A DNA stretch of 64,000 nt from JAENWD01 sp963837165 (GTDB lineage Bacteria > Acidobacteriota > Vicinamibacteria > Vicinamibacterales > JAENWD01), in contig CAWIMD010000002.1 in the NCBI GenBank assembly GCA_963837165.1, forward strand, positions 620,001-684,000, given 5' to 3'. Shown piece after piece: positions 44,527 to 54,838 of this stretch. Within the stretch, counting starts at the first letter, position 1; each line of letters starts with the position of its first letter. Made by a program: the position numbers and the translations under genes. The notes beneath the pieces are model-generated. The model had not been told where the DNA came from. It was given only the letters and a program-made list of their open reading frames with translations, and did no database searches.

Positions 44527-45348
44527 GTGTCTCGCGTCTCGCTGGGTCCGGTGTCGCTCGGGAGCGGGGCGCCGCTCGTGCTCATCGCCGGGCCCTGCGT
44601 CATCGAGAGCGAGGCGCACGCGCTCGCCACGGCCGGTGCGCTGAAGGCCATCGCGGTCGCGGCGCAGGTTCCCCTGATCTTCAAGGCCTCGTACGACAAG
44701 GCCAATCGGACGTCGCTCACCTCGTTCCGCGGACCCGGCCTCGCCGCGGGCCTGCGGGTGCTGGAGCGCGTGAAGGCCGAGACCGGCCTGCCGATCCTCA
44801 CCGACATCCACGAAGCCGATCAGGCTGCACCGGCGGCGGAAGTCGCCGACGTCCTGCAGATTCCCGCGTTCCTCTGCCGCCAGACCGACCTGATCGTCGC
44901 CGCGGCGAAGACCGGCCGTGCGGTCAACATCAAGAAGGGCCAGTTCCTCGCGCCGCTCGACGTCCGACACGCGACCGCAAAGGTCACCGGCGCGGGCAAT
45001 CCCAACGTGTTCGTGACCGAGCGGGGCTCCTCGTTCGGCTACAACAACCTCGTCGTGGACATGCGCGCGTTCCCGATCATGCGGGCGCTGGGCGTGCCGG
45101 TGGTCTTCGACGTCACGCACAGCCTGCAGCTTCCCGGCGGCGGCGACGGCGTCACGGCGGGGCTGGCCCAGTACATCGCTCCGCTCGCGCGCGCCGGCGT
45201 GGGAGCAGGCGTGGACGGAGTGTTCCTGGAAGTGCACGAAGACCCGGCACGGGCGAAGAGCGACGCGCAGAACGCGCTCCGGCTCGATCTGCTGCCGGGA
45301 CTGCTCCGCCAGCTGGTGGACATCGATGGCATCGCCCGAGCGTCCTGA
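44527..45348 (+). CDS. kdsA: Kdo-8-phosphate synthase
   Basis: A 273-residue aldolase-type synthase joining phosphoenolpyruvate and arabinose-5-phosphate. LVLIAGPCVIESEAHALATA, FKASYDKANRTSLTSFRGPG, ILTDIHEADQAAPAAEVADV, LQIPAFLCRQTDLIVAAAKT, NIKKGQFLAP, MRAFPIMRALGVPVVFDVTH and DGVFLEVHEDPARAKSDAQN are all present. Start GTG 44527; an in-frame ATG at 44500 would add nine residues but includes the -10. It overlaps kdsD. Confidence 0.96.
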   Translation: MSRVSLGPVSLGSGAPLVLIAGPCVIESEAHALATAGALKAIAVAAQVPLIFKASYDKANRTSLTSFRGPGLAAGLRVLERVKAETGLPILTDIHEADQAAPAAEVADVLQIPAFLCRQTDLIVAAAKTGRAVNIKKGQFLAPLDVRHATAKVTGAGNPNVFVTERGSSFGYNNLVVDMRAFPIMRALGVPVVFDVTHSLQLPGGGDGVTAGLAQYIAPLARAGVGAGVDGVFLEVHEDPARAKSDAQNALRLDLLPGLLRQLVDIDGIARAS

Positions 45349-46321
45349 CATGCCGGAGGCCGTGCTGACGGACCTGTCGCTCGCGCGCAAGGTCCTGCAG
45401 ACGGAGGCCGCGGCCATTCTCGGCCTCGTCGATCGCCTCGACGCCCGCTTCGTGCGGGCCGTCGAGCTGCTGCGCGACTGCCGCGGCCGGGTCATCGTCA
45501 CCGGCATGGGCAAGTCGGGCATCATCGCGCGCAAGATGGCCGCGACGCTGGCCAGCACCGGCACGCCGGCGTTCTTCCTGCATCCCGCCGAGGCCATCCA
45601 CGGCGACCTGGGCGTCGTGCAGGGCGACGACGTGGTCATCGCCCTGTCGCACAGCGGGGAAACCGGGGAGATCCTCCGCCTGCTCGAGACGCTGCGGCGC
45701 ATCGGCGCGCGCCTGGTGGCCCTGACCGGCGCGCCGACGTCCACGCTCGGCCAGTGGGCCGACGTCACGCTCGACTGCCACGTGCCCGAGGAAGCGTGTC
45801 CCCTCAACCTGGTGCCCACGGCGAGCACCACGGCCGCGCTCGCGATGGGCGACGCGCTGGCGATGACCCTGCTCGTCCAGAAGGGCTTCCGGGCGGAGGA
45901 CTTCGCGAACCTCCACCCCGGCGGCAAGCTCGGCCGGCGGCTGCTGCGCGTCGAGCAGGTCATGAATGCCGGCGACCGCATTCCGAGCGTGGCGCTGGCC
46001 ACGCCCATGCGCGAGGTGGTCTACGAGATGTCGCGCAAGGGGCTGGGGATGACGTGCGTCGTCGACGGCGGCCGGCTGGCCGGTATCATCACGGACGGGG
46101 ATCTGCGGCGCCGGATGGCCGACACGCCCGCGATCCTCGACCTGTGCGCGCGCGACCTCATGACGGCGAGCCCCGTGACGATTTCCAGGCGGCTGCTGGC
46201 CGTCGAGGCGCTGAACGTCATGGAACAGCGCAAGATCACATCCGTCATCGTCACGACGGAGGCGCAGGAGGTCGAGGGCGTGGTGCACCTGCACGATCTC
46301 TGGCGCACGGAGCTCTTCTGA
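45326..46321 (+). CDS. kdsD: Arabinose-5-phosphate isomerase (KdsD/KpsF)
   Basis: A 331-residue isomerase converting ribulose-5-phosphate to arabinose-5-phosphate, the first Kdo step. SIS domain: RVIVTGMGKSGIIARKMAAT, FFLHPAEAIHGDLGV, IALSHSGETGEILRLLETLR, LNLVPTASTTAALAMGDALA. Two CBS domains follow, around MREVVYEMSRKGLGMTCVVD and LMTASPVTISRRLLAVEALN. Start ATG 45326 gives a 23-bp overlap with kdsA; ATG 45350, after its stop, is equally possible. Confidence 0.95.
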   Translation: MASPERPDMPEAVLTDLSLARKVLQTEAAAILGLVDRLDARFVRAVELLRDCRGRVIVTGMGKSGIIARKMAATLASTGTPAFFLHPAEAIHGDLGVVQGDDVVIALSHSGETGEILRLLETLRRIGARLVALTGAPTSTLGQWADVTLDCHVPEEACPLNLVPTASTTAALAMGDALAMTLLVQKGFRAEDFANLHPGGKLGRRLLRVEQVMNAGDRIPSVALATPMREVVYEMSRKGLGMTCVVDGGRLAGIITDGDLRRRMADTPAILDLCARDLMTASPVTISRRLLAVEALNVMEQRKITSVIVTTEAQEVEGVVHLHDLWRTELF

Positions 46322-46866
46322 TGGCGGCCGCCGACCTCGAGACCCGCGCCCGTCGCGTCAGGCTGCTGCTGTTCGACGTGGACGGCGTCCTCACGAACGG
46401 CAAGATCCTGCTGCACGCGGACGGCTCCGAGTCCAAGCAGTTCGACATCCGGGACGGGACGGCCATCGTACTTGCCGAGCGGGCCGGGCTCAGGACCGGA
46501 CTGCTGTCGGCCCGGCATTCCGCGGCGACCACCGAGCGGGCGGCACAGCTGCGCATTCCGGTCGTGCGGCAGGGCGCCGCGGACAAGCTGGAGGCCTTCG
46601 GGGAGATCCTGCGGAGCGAAAGCCTGTCGGAGGCCGACGTGGCGTACATGGGCGACGATCTGCTCGACCTGCCAGTGCTGGCGCGCGCGGGCCTGTCGGC
46701 CGCCCCGGCTGACGCGGTGGACGAGGTGCGGCAGCGTGTCGCCTGGGTCAGCGGCCGCCGCGGCGGAGACGGGGCGGTCCGCGAGCTGGTGGAGCTGGTG
46801 CTGCGCGCGCAGGGACGCTGGGACGCGCTGGTGGCGCAGTGGATGGAGGTCCCGAGCCGCGCATGA
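46321..46866 (+). CDS. kdsC: Kdo-8-phosphate phosphatase (HAD family)
   Basis: A 181-residue HAD phosphatase releasing Kdo. RLLLFDVDGVLTNGKILL gives the nucleophile DxD loop, KQFDIRDGTAIVLAERAGLR the second region, GLLSARHSAATTERAAQLRI the S/T region, and VAYMGDDLLDLPVLARAGLS the DD metal motif. No cap domain, as usual for KdsC. It starts one base inside the kdsD stop (TGATG) and overlaps lapB by 4 bp. Confidence 0.95.
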   Translation: MAAADLETRARRVRLLLFDVDGVLTNGKILLHADGSESKQFDIRDGTAIVLAERAGLRTGLLSARHSAATTERAAQLRIPVVRQGAADKLEAFGEILRSESLSEADVAYMGDDLLDLPVLARAGLSAAPADAVDEVRQRVAWVSGRRGGDGAVRELVELVLRAQGRWDALVAQWMEVPSRA

Positions 46867-48074
46867 CCGTCTACCCGCTGCTCTTCGCGCTGCTGACGCT
46901 GCTGGTCGGCCTGGCCATCGGCAAGGCCTGGGAGCGGTACAAGCTGCGGGATGGGCAGTGGATCGACCGACGCAAGGCCCGGGAGTCCCCCCATTTCATC
47001 GTCGGCCTCGATCTGGTGGTCGCCAACCAGATCGACCAGGCCATCGACGAGCTCTCGCGCGCGGCCTGGCTGGACGAGGAGGCGCTGGAGATTCACCTGA
47101 TCCTGGGGAACCTGTACCGGGAGAAGGGACAGGTCGGCCGGGCCATCAACATCCACCAGGAACTGCTGCAGCGCCCGCGCCTCAAGACGCTCGAGCACGC
47201 CTACATCCTGCTCTGCCTGGGGCTCGACTTCCGGCGCGCCGGCTTCGTGGACCGCGCGTACGAAGCCTTCAAGGAAGTGCTGCGGCTGGACCCGAAGAAC
47301 CGGCACGCGCTGGTCCAGCTCGAGAAGCTGCACGAGGAGCAGCGCCAGTGGGCGGAGGCGTACGACGTGCGCAAGCAGCTCGCCGAGCTCGCGCCGTCCT
47401 CCGGCCGCGACCAGTCGGTCATGGCCTTCCTCGAGAACGAGCTCGGCGAGGAAGCGCTCCGCCAGGGCGATCAGGACCAGGCGCGCGCGCACTTCAATGC
47501 GGCGCTGGAGCTCGATGCGGGCGCGGCGCCCACGTATCTCCACCTTGGCGACCTGCGCGCCCAGGAAGGCGACCTGCCGGGCGCGATCGAGACCTGGGAG
47601 AAGCTGGCCGAGGTCGCCCCGGATCGCGCCTATCTTGCGTTCGCACGGCTGCAGGACGCCTGCCAGCGCGCGGGCACTCCACAGCGGTTCGTGGACCTGT
47701 GCCGCCGGATCGTCACGGGCAACCCGCAGGACTGGCGGGCTCACCTGGCACTCGCGCGCCATCGTACGGCAGATGGGGACACGACGGGCGCGCTGGAGCT
47801 GCTGTTCGAGGCGCTCAGCCACAACCCGCACGCGCTCGTCATCCACCAGGAAATCTGGAAGACGCTGTCGACGCTCGGCCGACCCGCCCAGCTCGTGGAT
47901 CGCTATCTCGGCCTGACGCGCGACGCCGTGTTCTACCTCGACCCGCACGTCTGCGTCCGCTGCCGCTACCGCAGCACGGAGCTCCTCTGGCAGTGCCCGC
48001 AGTGCCACGAGTGGAACACGTTCATCGAGGAGCGGATGGCGCCGGCAAAAGACGACGAACAGCTCAGCGCGTAA
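46863..48074 (+). CDS. lapB: LPS assembly protein LapB (YciM)
   Basis: A 403-residue inner-membrane protein. One N-terminal helix (YPLLFALLTLLVGLAIGKAW) anchors a TPR domain (for example YFRR-like LGLDFRRAGFVDRAYEAFKE) and a C-terminal rubredoxin-like zinc module with CVRCRYRSTELLWQCPQC. LapB guides FtsH to LpxC and so limits lipid A synthesis. It ends the Kdo operon, linking Kdo supply with lipid A control. All domains are complete. Confidence 0.93.
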   Translation: MTVYPLLFALLTLLVGLAIGKAWERYKLRDGQWIDRRKARESPHFIVGLDLVVANQIDQAIDELSRAAWLDEEALEIHLILGNLYREKGQVGRAINIHQELLQRPRLKTLEHAYILLCLGLDFRRAGFVDRAYEAFKEVLRLDPKNRHALVQLEKLHEEQRQWAEAYDVRKQLAELAPSSGRDQSVMAFLENELGEEALRQGDQDQARAHFNAALELDAGAAPTYLHLGDLRAQEGDLPGAIETWEKLAEVAPDRAYLAFARLQDACQRAGTPQRFVDLCRRIVTGNPQDWRAHLALARHRTADGDTTGALELLFEALSHNPHALVIHQEIWKTLSTLGRPAQLVDRYLGLTRDAVFYLDPHVCVRCRYRSTELLWQCPQCHEWNTFIEERMAPAKDDEQLSA

Positions 48075-48082
48075 CGGGTTCT

Positions 48083-48112
48083 CGGTTCACGGGTTCACGG
48101 TTCACGGGTTCG
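48083..48112. repeat. Short tandem repeat, period 15, after lapB
   Basis: CGGTTCACGGGTTCA followed by CGGTTCACGGGTTCG, preceded by a related CGGGTTCT. It lies just after the lapB stop, between convergent genes. The following bases (48113-48179) have a CGAAGCCC-GAA-GGGCGAAG partial hairpin and could help terminate transcription. Confidence 0.5.
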
Positions 48113-48179
48113 TAGGGCCGAACTTCCGCCTTCCGCGAGGCGCTTGGGCGGACGCGACGAAGCCCGAAGGGCGAAGTCG

Positions 48180-48773
48180 TCAGTTCGGCCGCAGCCGCTC
48201 CAGCACCTCGTCCACCTGTCGCGCCGTGTCCTCCGTCGTCCCGGTGGTCCAGACCACGTGATCCGCGCGGGCAATCTTGTCGCCGAGCGGATGCTGTGCG
48301 GCGAGGCGGGCGCGGACCTCGGATTCCCTCAGCCCGTCGCGCACCATCACCCGGCGCACCTGCTCTTCCGGCGAACAGGCTGCGACGACCACGGCGTCGA
48401 AGTCACGCTCGTGCCCGGTCTCGAACAGCAGCGGGATGTCGGCCACCGCCAGGCGGGTCCCCGGCGGCTGGGCCGCCAGCCAGCGCGCGATCCCGTCGTA
48501 GACAATCGGATGAACGATCTGCTCGAGATCGCGCCGCGCGGCCGTGTCCGCGAACACGATCGAGGCCAGGCGCCCGCGGTCCAGCTCGCCGTTGGCACCG
48601 ACAATCGCGTCACCGAAGCGGCGCCGGACCCGCGAGGCTCCCGGGGTTCCCGGCGCGACAGCCTCACGGGCGAGCAGGTCGGCGTCGATGGTGGGGATTC
48701 CCCGCCGGGCAAACGCGGCGAGGACGTGGCTCTTTCCCGACGCGATGCCCCCGGTCAGCGCGACGCGGACCAC
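48180..48773 (-). CDS. coaE: Dephospho-CoA kinase
   Basis: A 197-residue P-loop kinase for the last step of CoA synthesis. VRVALTGGIASGKSHVLAAF (P-loop), GIPTIDADLLAREAVAPGTP, FADTAARRDLEQIVHPIV (with the conserved HP), RLAVADIPLLFETGHERDFD and VVWTTGTTEDTARQVDEVLE. Start GTG 48773 is upstream of the P-loop by the usual distance and overlaps folD by 19 bp. Confidence 0.94.
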   Translation of the reverse strand: MVRVALTGGIASGKSHVLAAFARRGIPTIDADLLAREAVAPGTPGASRVRRRFGDAIVGANGELDRGRLASIVFADTAARRDLEQIVHPIVYDGIARWLAAQPPGTRLAVADIPLLFETGHERDFDAVVVAACSPEEQVRRVMVRDGLRESEVRARLAAQHPLGDKIARADHVVWTTGTTEDTARQVDEVLERLRPN

Positions 48774-49696
48774 CCCGCCCGTCCTTCCGCGGCGGTGACC
48801 GTGTTCGTCAGCAGCTGGGCGATCGTCAGCGGCCCCACGCCGCCCGGGACGGGCGTCAAGGCGCCGGCGACGTCGGCCACCTCGGGATGGACGTCGCCAA
48901 TGAGGACGGATCCGCGCCGCTCGAAGTCCGCACGGCGGGGAGAGTCCGGCGGGAAGAACCCCTCCACCGCCTCGCGGGTGGTCAGGCGGTTGATGCCGAC
49001 GTCGATCACCGTCGCGCCGTCCTGCACGTGATGTCTTCGGACGAACCCGGGCCTGCCGACGGCCGCCACGAGCAGGTCGGCCTGGCGCGTGAGCAACGGC
49101 AGGTCGCGCGTCCGCGAATGGCAAATCGTCACGGTCGCGTGCCGCTGCAGCAGCAGGAGCGCCATCGGCTTGCCCACGATGTCGCTGCGCCCGATCACGA
49201 CGGCGTGGGACCCGGCGATTGCGATCTCCGATCGCTCGAGGAGCGCGATCACGCCCGACGGCGTGCACGGGGCCAGCACCGCCCGCCCCTGGGACAGCCG
49301 GCCGGCGTTGACCGGCGTGAAGCCGTCCACGTCCTTGGCCGGATCGATCGTGTCGAATACGGCCTGCGACGCGCCCGCGCCCAGCGCCTCCGGCAGGGGG
49401 TCCTGCACGAGGATGCCGTCGTGGTCGCCGCTCCGGTTCAGGGACTCCACGGCCTCCAGGATCTCGTCGAGCGTCGCCGTGGCCGGCAGCCGGACCAGGT
49501 CCGCGCGGCATCCGATCTCGGAGGCGGCCTTCAGCTTGTTGCGGACGTAGATCTCGGAAGGAGCGTGTGACCCGACGAGCACGATGCCGAGGCCGGGAGG
49601 CCGGCCCGCGAGCTCCCGGAACGCCGTCACCCGCGGGCCGAGCTCGGCGCGGATGTCGGCGGCGACGGCGGTGCCGTCAAGTATGCGTGCGCTCAT
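48755..49696 (-). CDS. folD: Methylenetetrahydrofolate dehydrogenase/cyclohydrolase
   Basis: A 313-residue bifunctional one-carbon enzyme. GIVLVGSHAPSEIYVRNKLK holds Y and K of the active site (YVxxK), HDGILVQDPLPEAL matches the QLPLP loop with Asp in place of the first Leu, DPAKDVDGFTPVNAGRL, CTPSGVIALLE and VVIGRSDIVGKPMALLLLQR (NADP loop) follow, and GGVGPLTIAQLLTNT ends the fold. It is between the potassium channel and coaE genes, overlapping both. Confidence 0.94.
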   Translation of the reverse strand: MSARILDGTAVAADIRAELGPRVTAFRELAGRPPGLGIVLVGSHAPSEIYVRNKLKAASEIGCRADLVRLPATATLDEILEAVESLNRSGDHDGILVQDPLPEALGAGASQAVFDTIDPAKDVDGFTPVNAGRLSQGRAVLAPCTPSGVIALLERSEIAIAGSHAVVIGRSDIVGKPMALLLLQRHATVTICHSRTRDLPLLTRQADLLVAAVGRPGFVRRHHVQDGATVIDVGINRLTTREAVEGFFPPDSPRRADFERRGSVLIGDVHPEVADVAGALTPVPGGVGPLTIAQLLTNTVTAAEGRAGWSASR

Positions 49697-50735
49697 GATT
49701 CGCGCTCTCCTGTCCGGCGGCGTGCTCCAGCTCGCGAAGGTTCTGCGGCCTGCCCAGGACCACGAGCTGGTCGCCGTCGCTCATCACCGCGTCCGGCGAC
49801 GGGTTGAACTCCATGCGTCCGCCCGCCCGTTGGATGCCGACGACGATGACGCTGAAGCGCTGGCGGAGGTTGGCCTCGACGAGGCTCCGTTCGGCCAGGC
49901 TCGAGGAGCCGGACACGCGGATCTGCTCCATGGCCAGGTCCAGGTTGCCCGCCTGCGTGGCGAGCTTCACGAAGTCCACGACCGCCGGCCTGAGCGCGGT
50001 CTGCGCCATCTGCTGGGCCCCGATCGAGTACGGCGACACCACGCGGTCGGCGCCGGCCCGGCGGATCTTCCGCTCGGCGTCCTCGGTCTCCGCCCGCCCG
50101 ACGATGAACAGCCCGGGCGCGAGCACGCGGGCGGTCAGGATCGTGTAGACGTTCTCGGCGTCCGTCCCCACGGCCGCCACCATCCCGCGGGCCCGCTCGA
50201 TGTGCAGGCGCTTCAGCGTCTCTTCCCGGCTGGCGTCCGCCTCCACCACCAGCATCCCACGATCGAGCGCCTCCTGCACGCGCTCGGCGTCACGCTCGAT
50301 CACCACGAACGGGATGTCCTGCTGGCGGAACTCGTCGGCGATGACGCTGCCGATCCGCCCGAAGCCGCAGAGGATGAAATGGCCGTCGAGCTCGTCGATC
50401 ATGATGTGGATCCGGTGCCGGCGCAGCCGTGTTGCCAGGCCGCCCTCGACGACGATCGTCGAGATGAGCGTGAAGACGTAGAACGCGGTCCCGACGCCGC
50501 CGGCCAGCAGCAGGACCGTGAAGGCCTGGCCCGCCAGATCCATGTCGTGGATCTCGCGGTAGCCGACGGTGGTCACGGTGATCGCCGTCATGTAGAAGGC
50601 GTCCCACCACGACCACCCCTCGAGCGCGACGTAGCCGACGGTCCCGCCGGCGGTCACGGCCACCAGCAGCGCGACGGCGAGCAGCGGGCCGGACAGCCGT
50701 CGCCGGCCGGGAGTCAGCCGTCGTCGTCGGCTCAC
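49677..50735 (-). CDS. Two-helix potassium channel with TrkA-N and TrkA-C domains
   Basis: A 352-residue protein of the MthK-like class. Helix 1 PLLAVALLVAVTAGGTVGYV, pore TAITVTTVGYREIHDMD, helix 2 AFTVLLLAGGVGTAFYVFTL. The filter reads TTVGYRE in place of GYGD; this form occurs in related bacterial channels. The cytosolic part has an NAD-binding RCK domain (HFILCGFGRIGSVIADEFRQ, VVEADASREETLKR) and a TrkA-C-like end. It probably conducts K+ under ligand gating. It overlaps folD by 20 bp. Confidence 0.88.
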   Translation of the reverse strand: MSRRRRLTPGRRRLSGPLLAVALLVAVTAGGTVGYVALEGWSWWDAFYMTAITVTTVGYREIHDMDLAGQAFTVLLLAGGVGTAFYVFTLISTIVVEGGLATRLRRHRIHIMIDELDGHFILCGFGRIGSVIADEFRQQDIPFVVIERDAERVQEALDRGMLVVEADASREETLKRLHIERARGMVAAVGTDAENVYTILTARVLAPGLFIVGRAETEDAERKIRRAGADRVVSPYSIGAQQMAQTALRPAVVDFVKLATQAGNLDLAMEQIRVSGSSSLAERSLVEANLRQRFSVIVVGIQRAGGRMEFNPSPDAVMSDGDQLVVLGRPQNLRELEHAAGQESANHERTHT

Positions 50736-50763
50736 ACGCAGTCCTCCACCTGGCTCCGCCCGG

Positions 50764-52248
50764 TCAGAGCCGCTTCGATCGCAGCCGGCTGTGCCGGTAC
50801 CCGTAGGAGAAGTACAGCACGACGCCGATGATCATCCAGATGACGAGCCGCTCCCACGTGGCGCGCGGCAGGCCGGCCATCAGGCCCAGGCTCACGAGCG
50901 CGGAGAGGATCGGCACGAACGGCACCCACGGCGTCCGGAAGGGGCGCTCGAGCTCCGGACGCTGGTAGCGCAGGAAGAGGACCCCCACCGAGACGATCAC
51001 GAAGGCCAGCAGGGTGCCGATGCTCACGAGCTCCCCCAGGATGCCGATGGGCGTGAAGCCGGCCGCCAGCGACACGGCCGCGCCGGTCAGCAGCGAGGTG
51101 ACGTGCGGCGTGCGGTACGTCGGATGGATCTTCGCCGCCCATGCCGGCAGGAGCCCGTCCTTGGCCATCGAATAGAAGATGCGGGGCTGCGCCATCATCA
51201 TGACGACCATGACCGAGCTCAGGCCGGCAATCGCCCCCAGCTCGACGAGCATCTTCATGATGTTCAGCACCGACTCCCAGCTCGTGCCCTGCGCCTGCAC
51301 GACCGCCGCGCTGATGGCCACCACCATCGGCGCCGGCGACCCCTTCATCTGCTGGTACGGCACCAGGCCGACCATCACTCCCGAGACGAGGATGTAGAGG
51401 ACGGTGCAGACCACGAGGGAGCCCAGGATGCCCACGGGCATGTCCTTCTGTGGGTTCTTCGCCTCCTGCGCCGCCACCGACACCGCGTCGAAGCCGATGT
51501 AGGCGAAGAAGATGACGCCGGCGCCGCGGAGCACGCCGCTCCACCCGTATTCGCCGAAGGTCCCCGTATTCGGCGGCACGAACGGGTGCCAGTTCGCGGC
51601 GTTCACCCAGGCGGCGCCGCCGAAGATCACGATCACCACGACGGCGACCTTCACGATCACGATCACCGCGTTCACCGTGGCCGATTCCTTGATGCCCTTC
51701 ACGATCAGCAGCGTGACCAGCACCGCGATGATCACGGCGGGCAGGTTGAACACGGCGGTGACCGGGCCGTCGGCGGTCTGGATGACCGTGCCGGGCGCCG
51801 CGGCGAAGTGCGCCGGGAAGTTCACGCCGATGAAGTCGTGCAGGAAGCTCGTGAAGTGGCCCGACCACCCGACGGCGACCGTCGCGGCCCCGAGCGCGTA
51901 CTCGAGGATCAGATCCCAGCCGATGACCCACGCGACGAACTCGCCGAGGGTCGCGTAGCCGTACGTGTAGGCCGAGCCGGCGATGGGCACGGTGGACGCG
52001 AACTCGGAGTAGCAGAGTCCGGCCAGGGCGCTGGCGAAGCCCGCCAGGATCATCGAGAGCACGATGGCCGGGCCGGCATAGGTGGCCGCGGCTTCGCCGG
52101 TCAGCACGAAGATGCCGGTACCGATGATGGCGCCGACGCCGAGCGTCACGAGGTTGAGGGGCCCGAGCACGCGCTTCAGGCTGTGCTCACCGACCTCGGC
52201 GGCCTCCGCCTTCAGTTGCTCGATCGACTTGGTCGCGAAAATCGACAT
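50764..52248 (-). CDS. Amino acid permease (APC family, cationic-amino-acid-transporter-like)
   Basis: A 494-residue protein with about 12-14 membrane helices. VGAIIGTGIFVLTGEAAATY (first helix signature), LAGLCYSEFASTVPIAGSAY, VIGWDLILEYALGAATVAVG, VIFFAYIGFDAVSVAAQEAK and GLSSVMVVMMMAQPRIFYSM are CAT-like. It likely imports amino acids. Start ATG 52248 has a good AGGGGAG site. TATAAT at 52305-52300 forms its -10, leaving a leader of about 45 nt. Confidence 0.88.
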   Translation of the reverse strand: MSIFATKSIEQLKAEAAEVGEHSLKRVLGPLNLVTLGVGAIIGTGIFVLTGEAAATYAGPAIVLSMILAGFASALAGLCYSEFASTVPIAGSAYTYGYATLGEFVAWVIGWDLILEYALGAATVAVGWSGHFTSFLHDFIGVNFPAHFAAAPGTVIQTADGPVTAVFNLPAVIIAVLVTLLIVKGIKESATVNAVIVIVKVAVVVIVIFGGAAWVNAANWHPFVPPNTGTFGEYGWSGVLRGAGVIFFAYIGFDAVSVAAQEAKNPQKDMPVGILGSLVVCTVLYILVSGVMVGLVPYQQMKGSPAPMVVAISAAVVQAQGTSWESVLNIMKMLVELGAIAGLSSVMVVMMMAQPRIFYSMAKDGLLPAWAAKIHPTYRTPHVTSLLTGAAVSLAAGFTPIGILGELVSIGTLLAFVIVSVGVLFLRYQRPELERPFRTPWVPFVPILSALVSLGLMAGLPRATWERLVIWMIIGVVLYFSYGYRHSRLRSKRL

Positions 52249-52299
52249 CCGGGAGTCTCCCCTGAAGACACGGCTCGCGTCGGCGCGCGGAACCCGCGC

Positions 52300-52305
52300 A
52301 TTATA
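52300..52305 (-). promoter_or_regulatory. Consensus -10 TATAAT before the amino acid permease
   Basis: Perfect TATAAT on the minus strand between thiE and the permease gene. The transcript would start near 52293 and has a normal ribosome site. It suggests the permease is not only read through from thiE. Confidence 0.5.
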
Positions 52306-52321
52306 CACGGCCGTTTTGCGC

Positions 52322-52962
52322 TCACCGGGGCGCGTCCGCGACGTCGAGCCGCGCCAGATACTGCGCCACCCGCGCGGCCGGATCGCCCGTGGCCAGCAGG
52401 TCGCCGATCACCGCGACCGACGCGGCTCCGGCCTCGATCACGGCGGGCGCCGCGTCCAGCGTGATGCCGCCGATGGCCACGACCGGTCGCCCGCCCGCCC
52501 GTGCGACCGCATCACGGACCAGCGCCACGCCGACCGGGGCGTACCCGGTGACCTTCGTCGCCGTCGCGAACACGGGACCGACGGCCACGTAGCTCACCGG
52601 CTCATGGAGCGATGCGGCGAGCTGCGTGCTCGAGTGGGTCGACCAGCCCACCAGCGCCTCGTCGCCCACGAGCCGCCGCGCCTCGGCCGGCGGGAGGTCG
52701 TCCTGGCCGAGGTGCACGCCGGCCGCGCCGCTCAGCCGCGCGACGTCGGCGCGGTCGTTGACGATGATGGCGGCCTCATAGGGAGCCGCGGCCGCCACCA
52801 GCGCGTCGGCCGCGTCGAGCAGCCAGCGGGCGGAGGTGTCCTTCGCGCGGAGCTGGATCAGACGGGCGCCGCCGGCGAGCAGTGCGCGCCCGAGGTCGAG
52901 CGGGTCCCAGCCGTGCCTGGCCGATACGCCGGCGTCGAGCACGGCGTACAGCCGGGGAAGCC

Positions 52963-52966
<4 letters not shown>
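52322..52966 (-). CDS. thiE: Thiamine phosphate synthase
   Basis: A 214-residue TIM-barrel enzyme joining the thiazole and pyrimidine halves of thiamine phosphate. LPRLYAVLDAG, GGARLIQLRAKDTSARWLLD (pyrophosphate loop), AIIVNDRADVARLSGAAGVH, LGQDDLPPAEARRL, VGWSTHSSTQLAASLHEPVS, YVAVGPVFATATKVTG and VVAIGGITLDAAPAVIEAGA are all in place. Start GTG 52966 overlaps accC's TGA (GTGA). This start lies in the loop of a stem at 52955-52976. Confidence 0.93.
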
Positions 52967-54339
<1,373 letters not shown>

Positions 54340-54346
54340 GTGGGGG

Positions 54347-54808
54347 CTATTTCGCGCGGATCGCGAACAGCCGCTCGCCGTACTGCACCGGCTGGCCGTT
54401 CTCCACGTAGACCTTGACGACCTCTCCGTCGTACTCCGAGTCGATCTCGTTCATCAGCTTCATGGCCTCGATGATGCAAAGCACCTGGCCCTTCCTGACG
54501 ACGGTGCCGACCTCGGCGAACGCCGGCGCGCCGGGCTCGGGGGCCTGGTAGAACGTCCCCACGATGGGTGAGGTCACGATGGCGAGTTCCTCGCCGCTCT
54601 CGAGGGGGCGGTCGCCCGCCGCGGGGGCTTCGGCCACGGGCGCAGGCGCGCCGGCCACCGGCGCAGACGCCGACACCAGGACCGGCGCGGCGACGGGGAC
54701 GGCGTCCTTCCGGATGCGGATCTTGAAGCCCTGGTGCTCGAGCTCGAACTCGGCCAGCTCGTGCTCCCGCACCATGGCCAGGATTCTTTCCATCTCCTCG
54801 AAGTCCAT
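54347..54808 (-). CDS. accB: Biotin carboxyl carrier protein
   Basis: A 153-residue carrier. N-terminal helix RILAMVREHELAEFELEHQG, an Ala/Pro/Val linker, and the biotinyl domain VTSPIVGTFYQAPEPGAPAF with biotinylation site IIEAMKLMNEIDSEYDGEVV. The normal -thumb- and linker are present. It is followed by accC and lies 30 bp downstream of the M24 peptidase, a common pepP-accB-accC order. Confidence 0.96.
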   Translation of the reverse strand: MDFEEMERILAMVREHELAEFELEHQGFKIRIRKDAVPVAAPVLVSASAPVAGAPAPVAEAPAAGDRPLESGEELAIVTSPIVGTFYQAPEPGAPAFAEVGTVVRKGQVLCIIEAMKLMNEIDSEYDGEVVKVYVENGQPVQYGERLFAIRAK

Positions 54809-54838
54809 CCGTCCTCGGTGGCTCGGGCGGGTCGGCCG

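Noticed and set aside
48113..48179. Strong intrinsic terminator after lapB
   Set aside because: The only stem there is a short GCCC/GGGC with mismatched flanks and no T-run.
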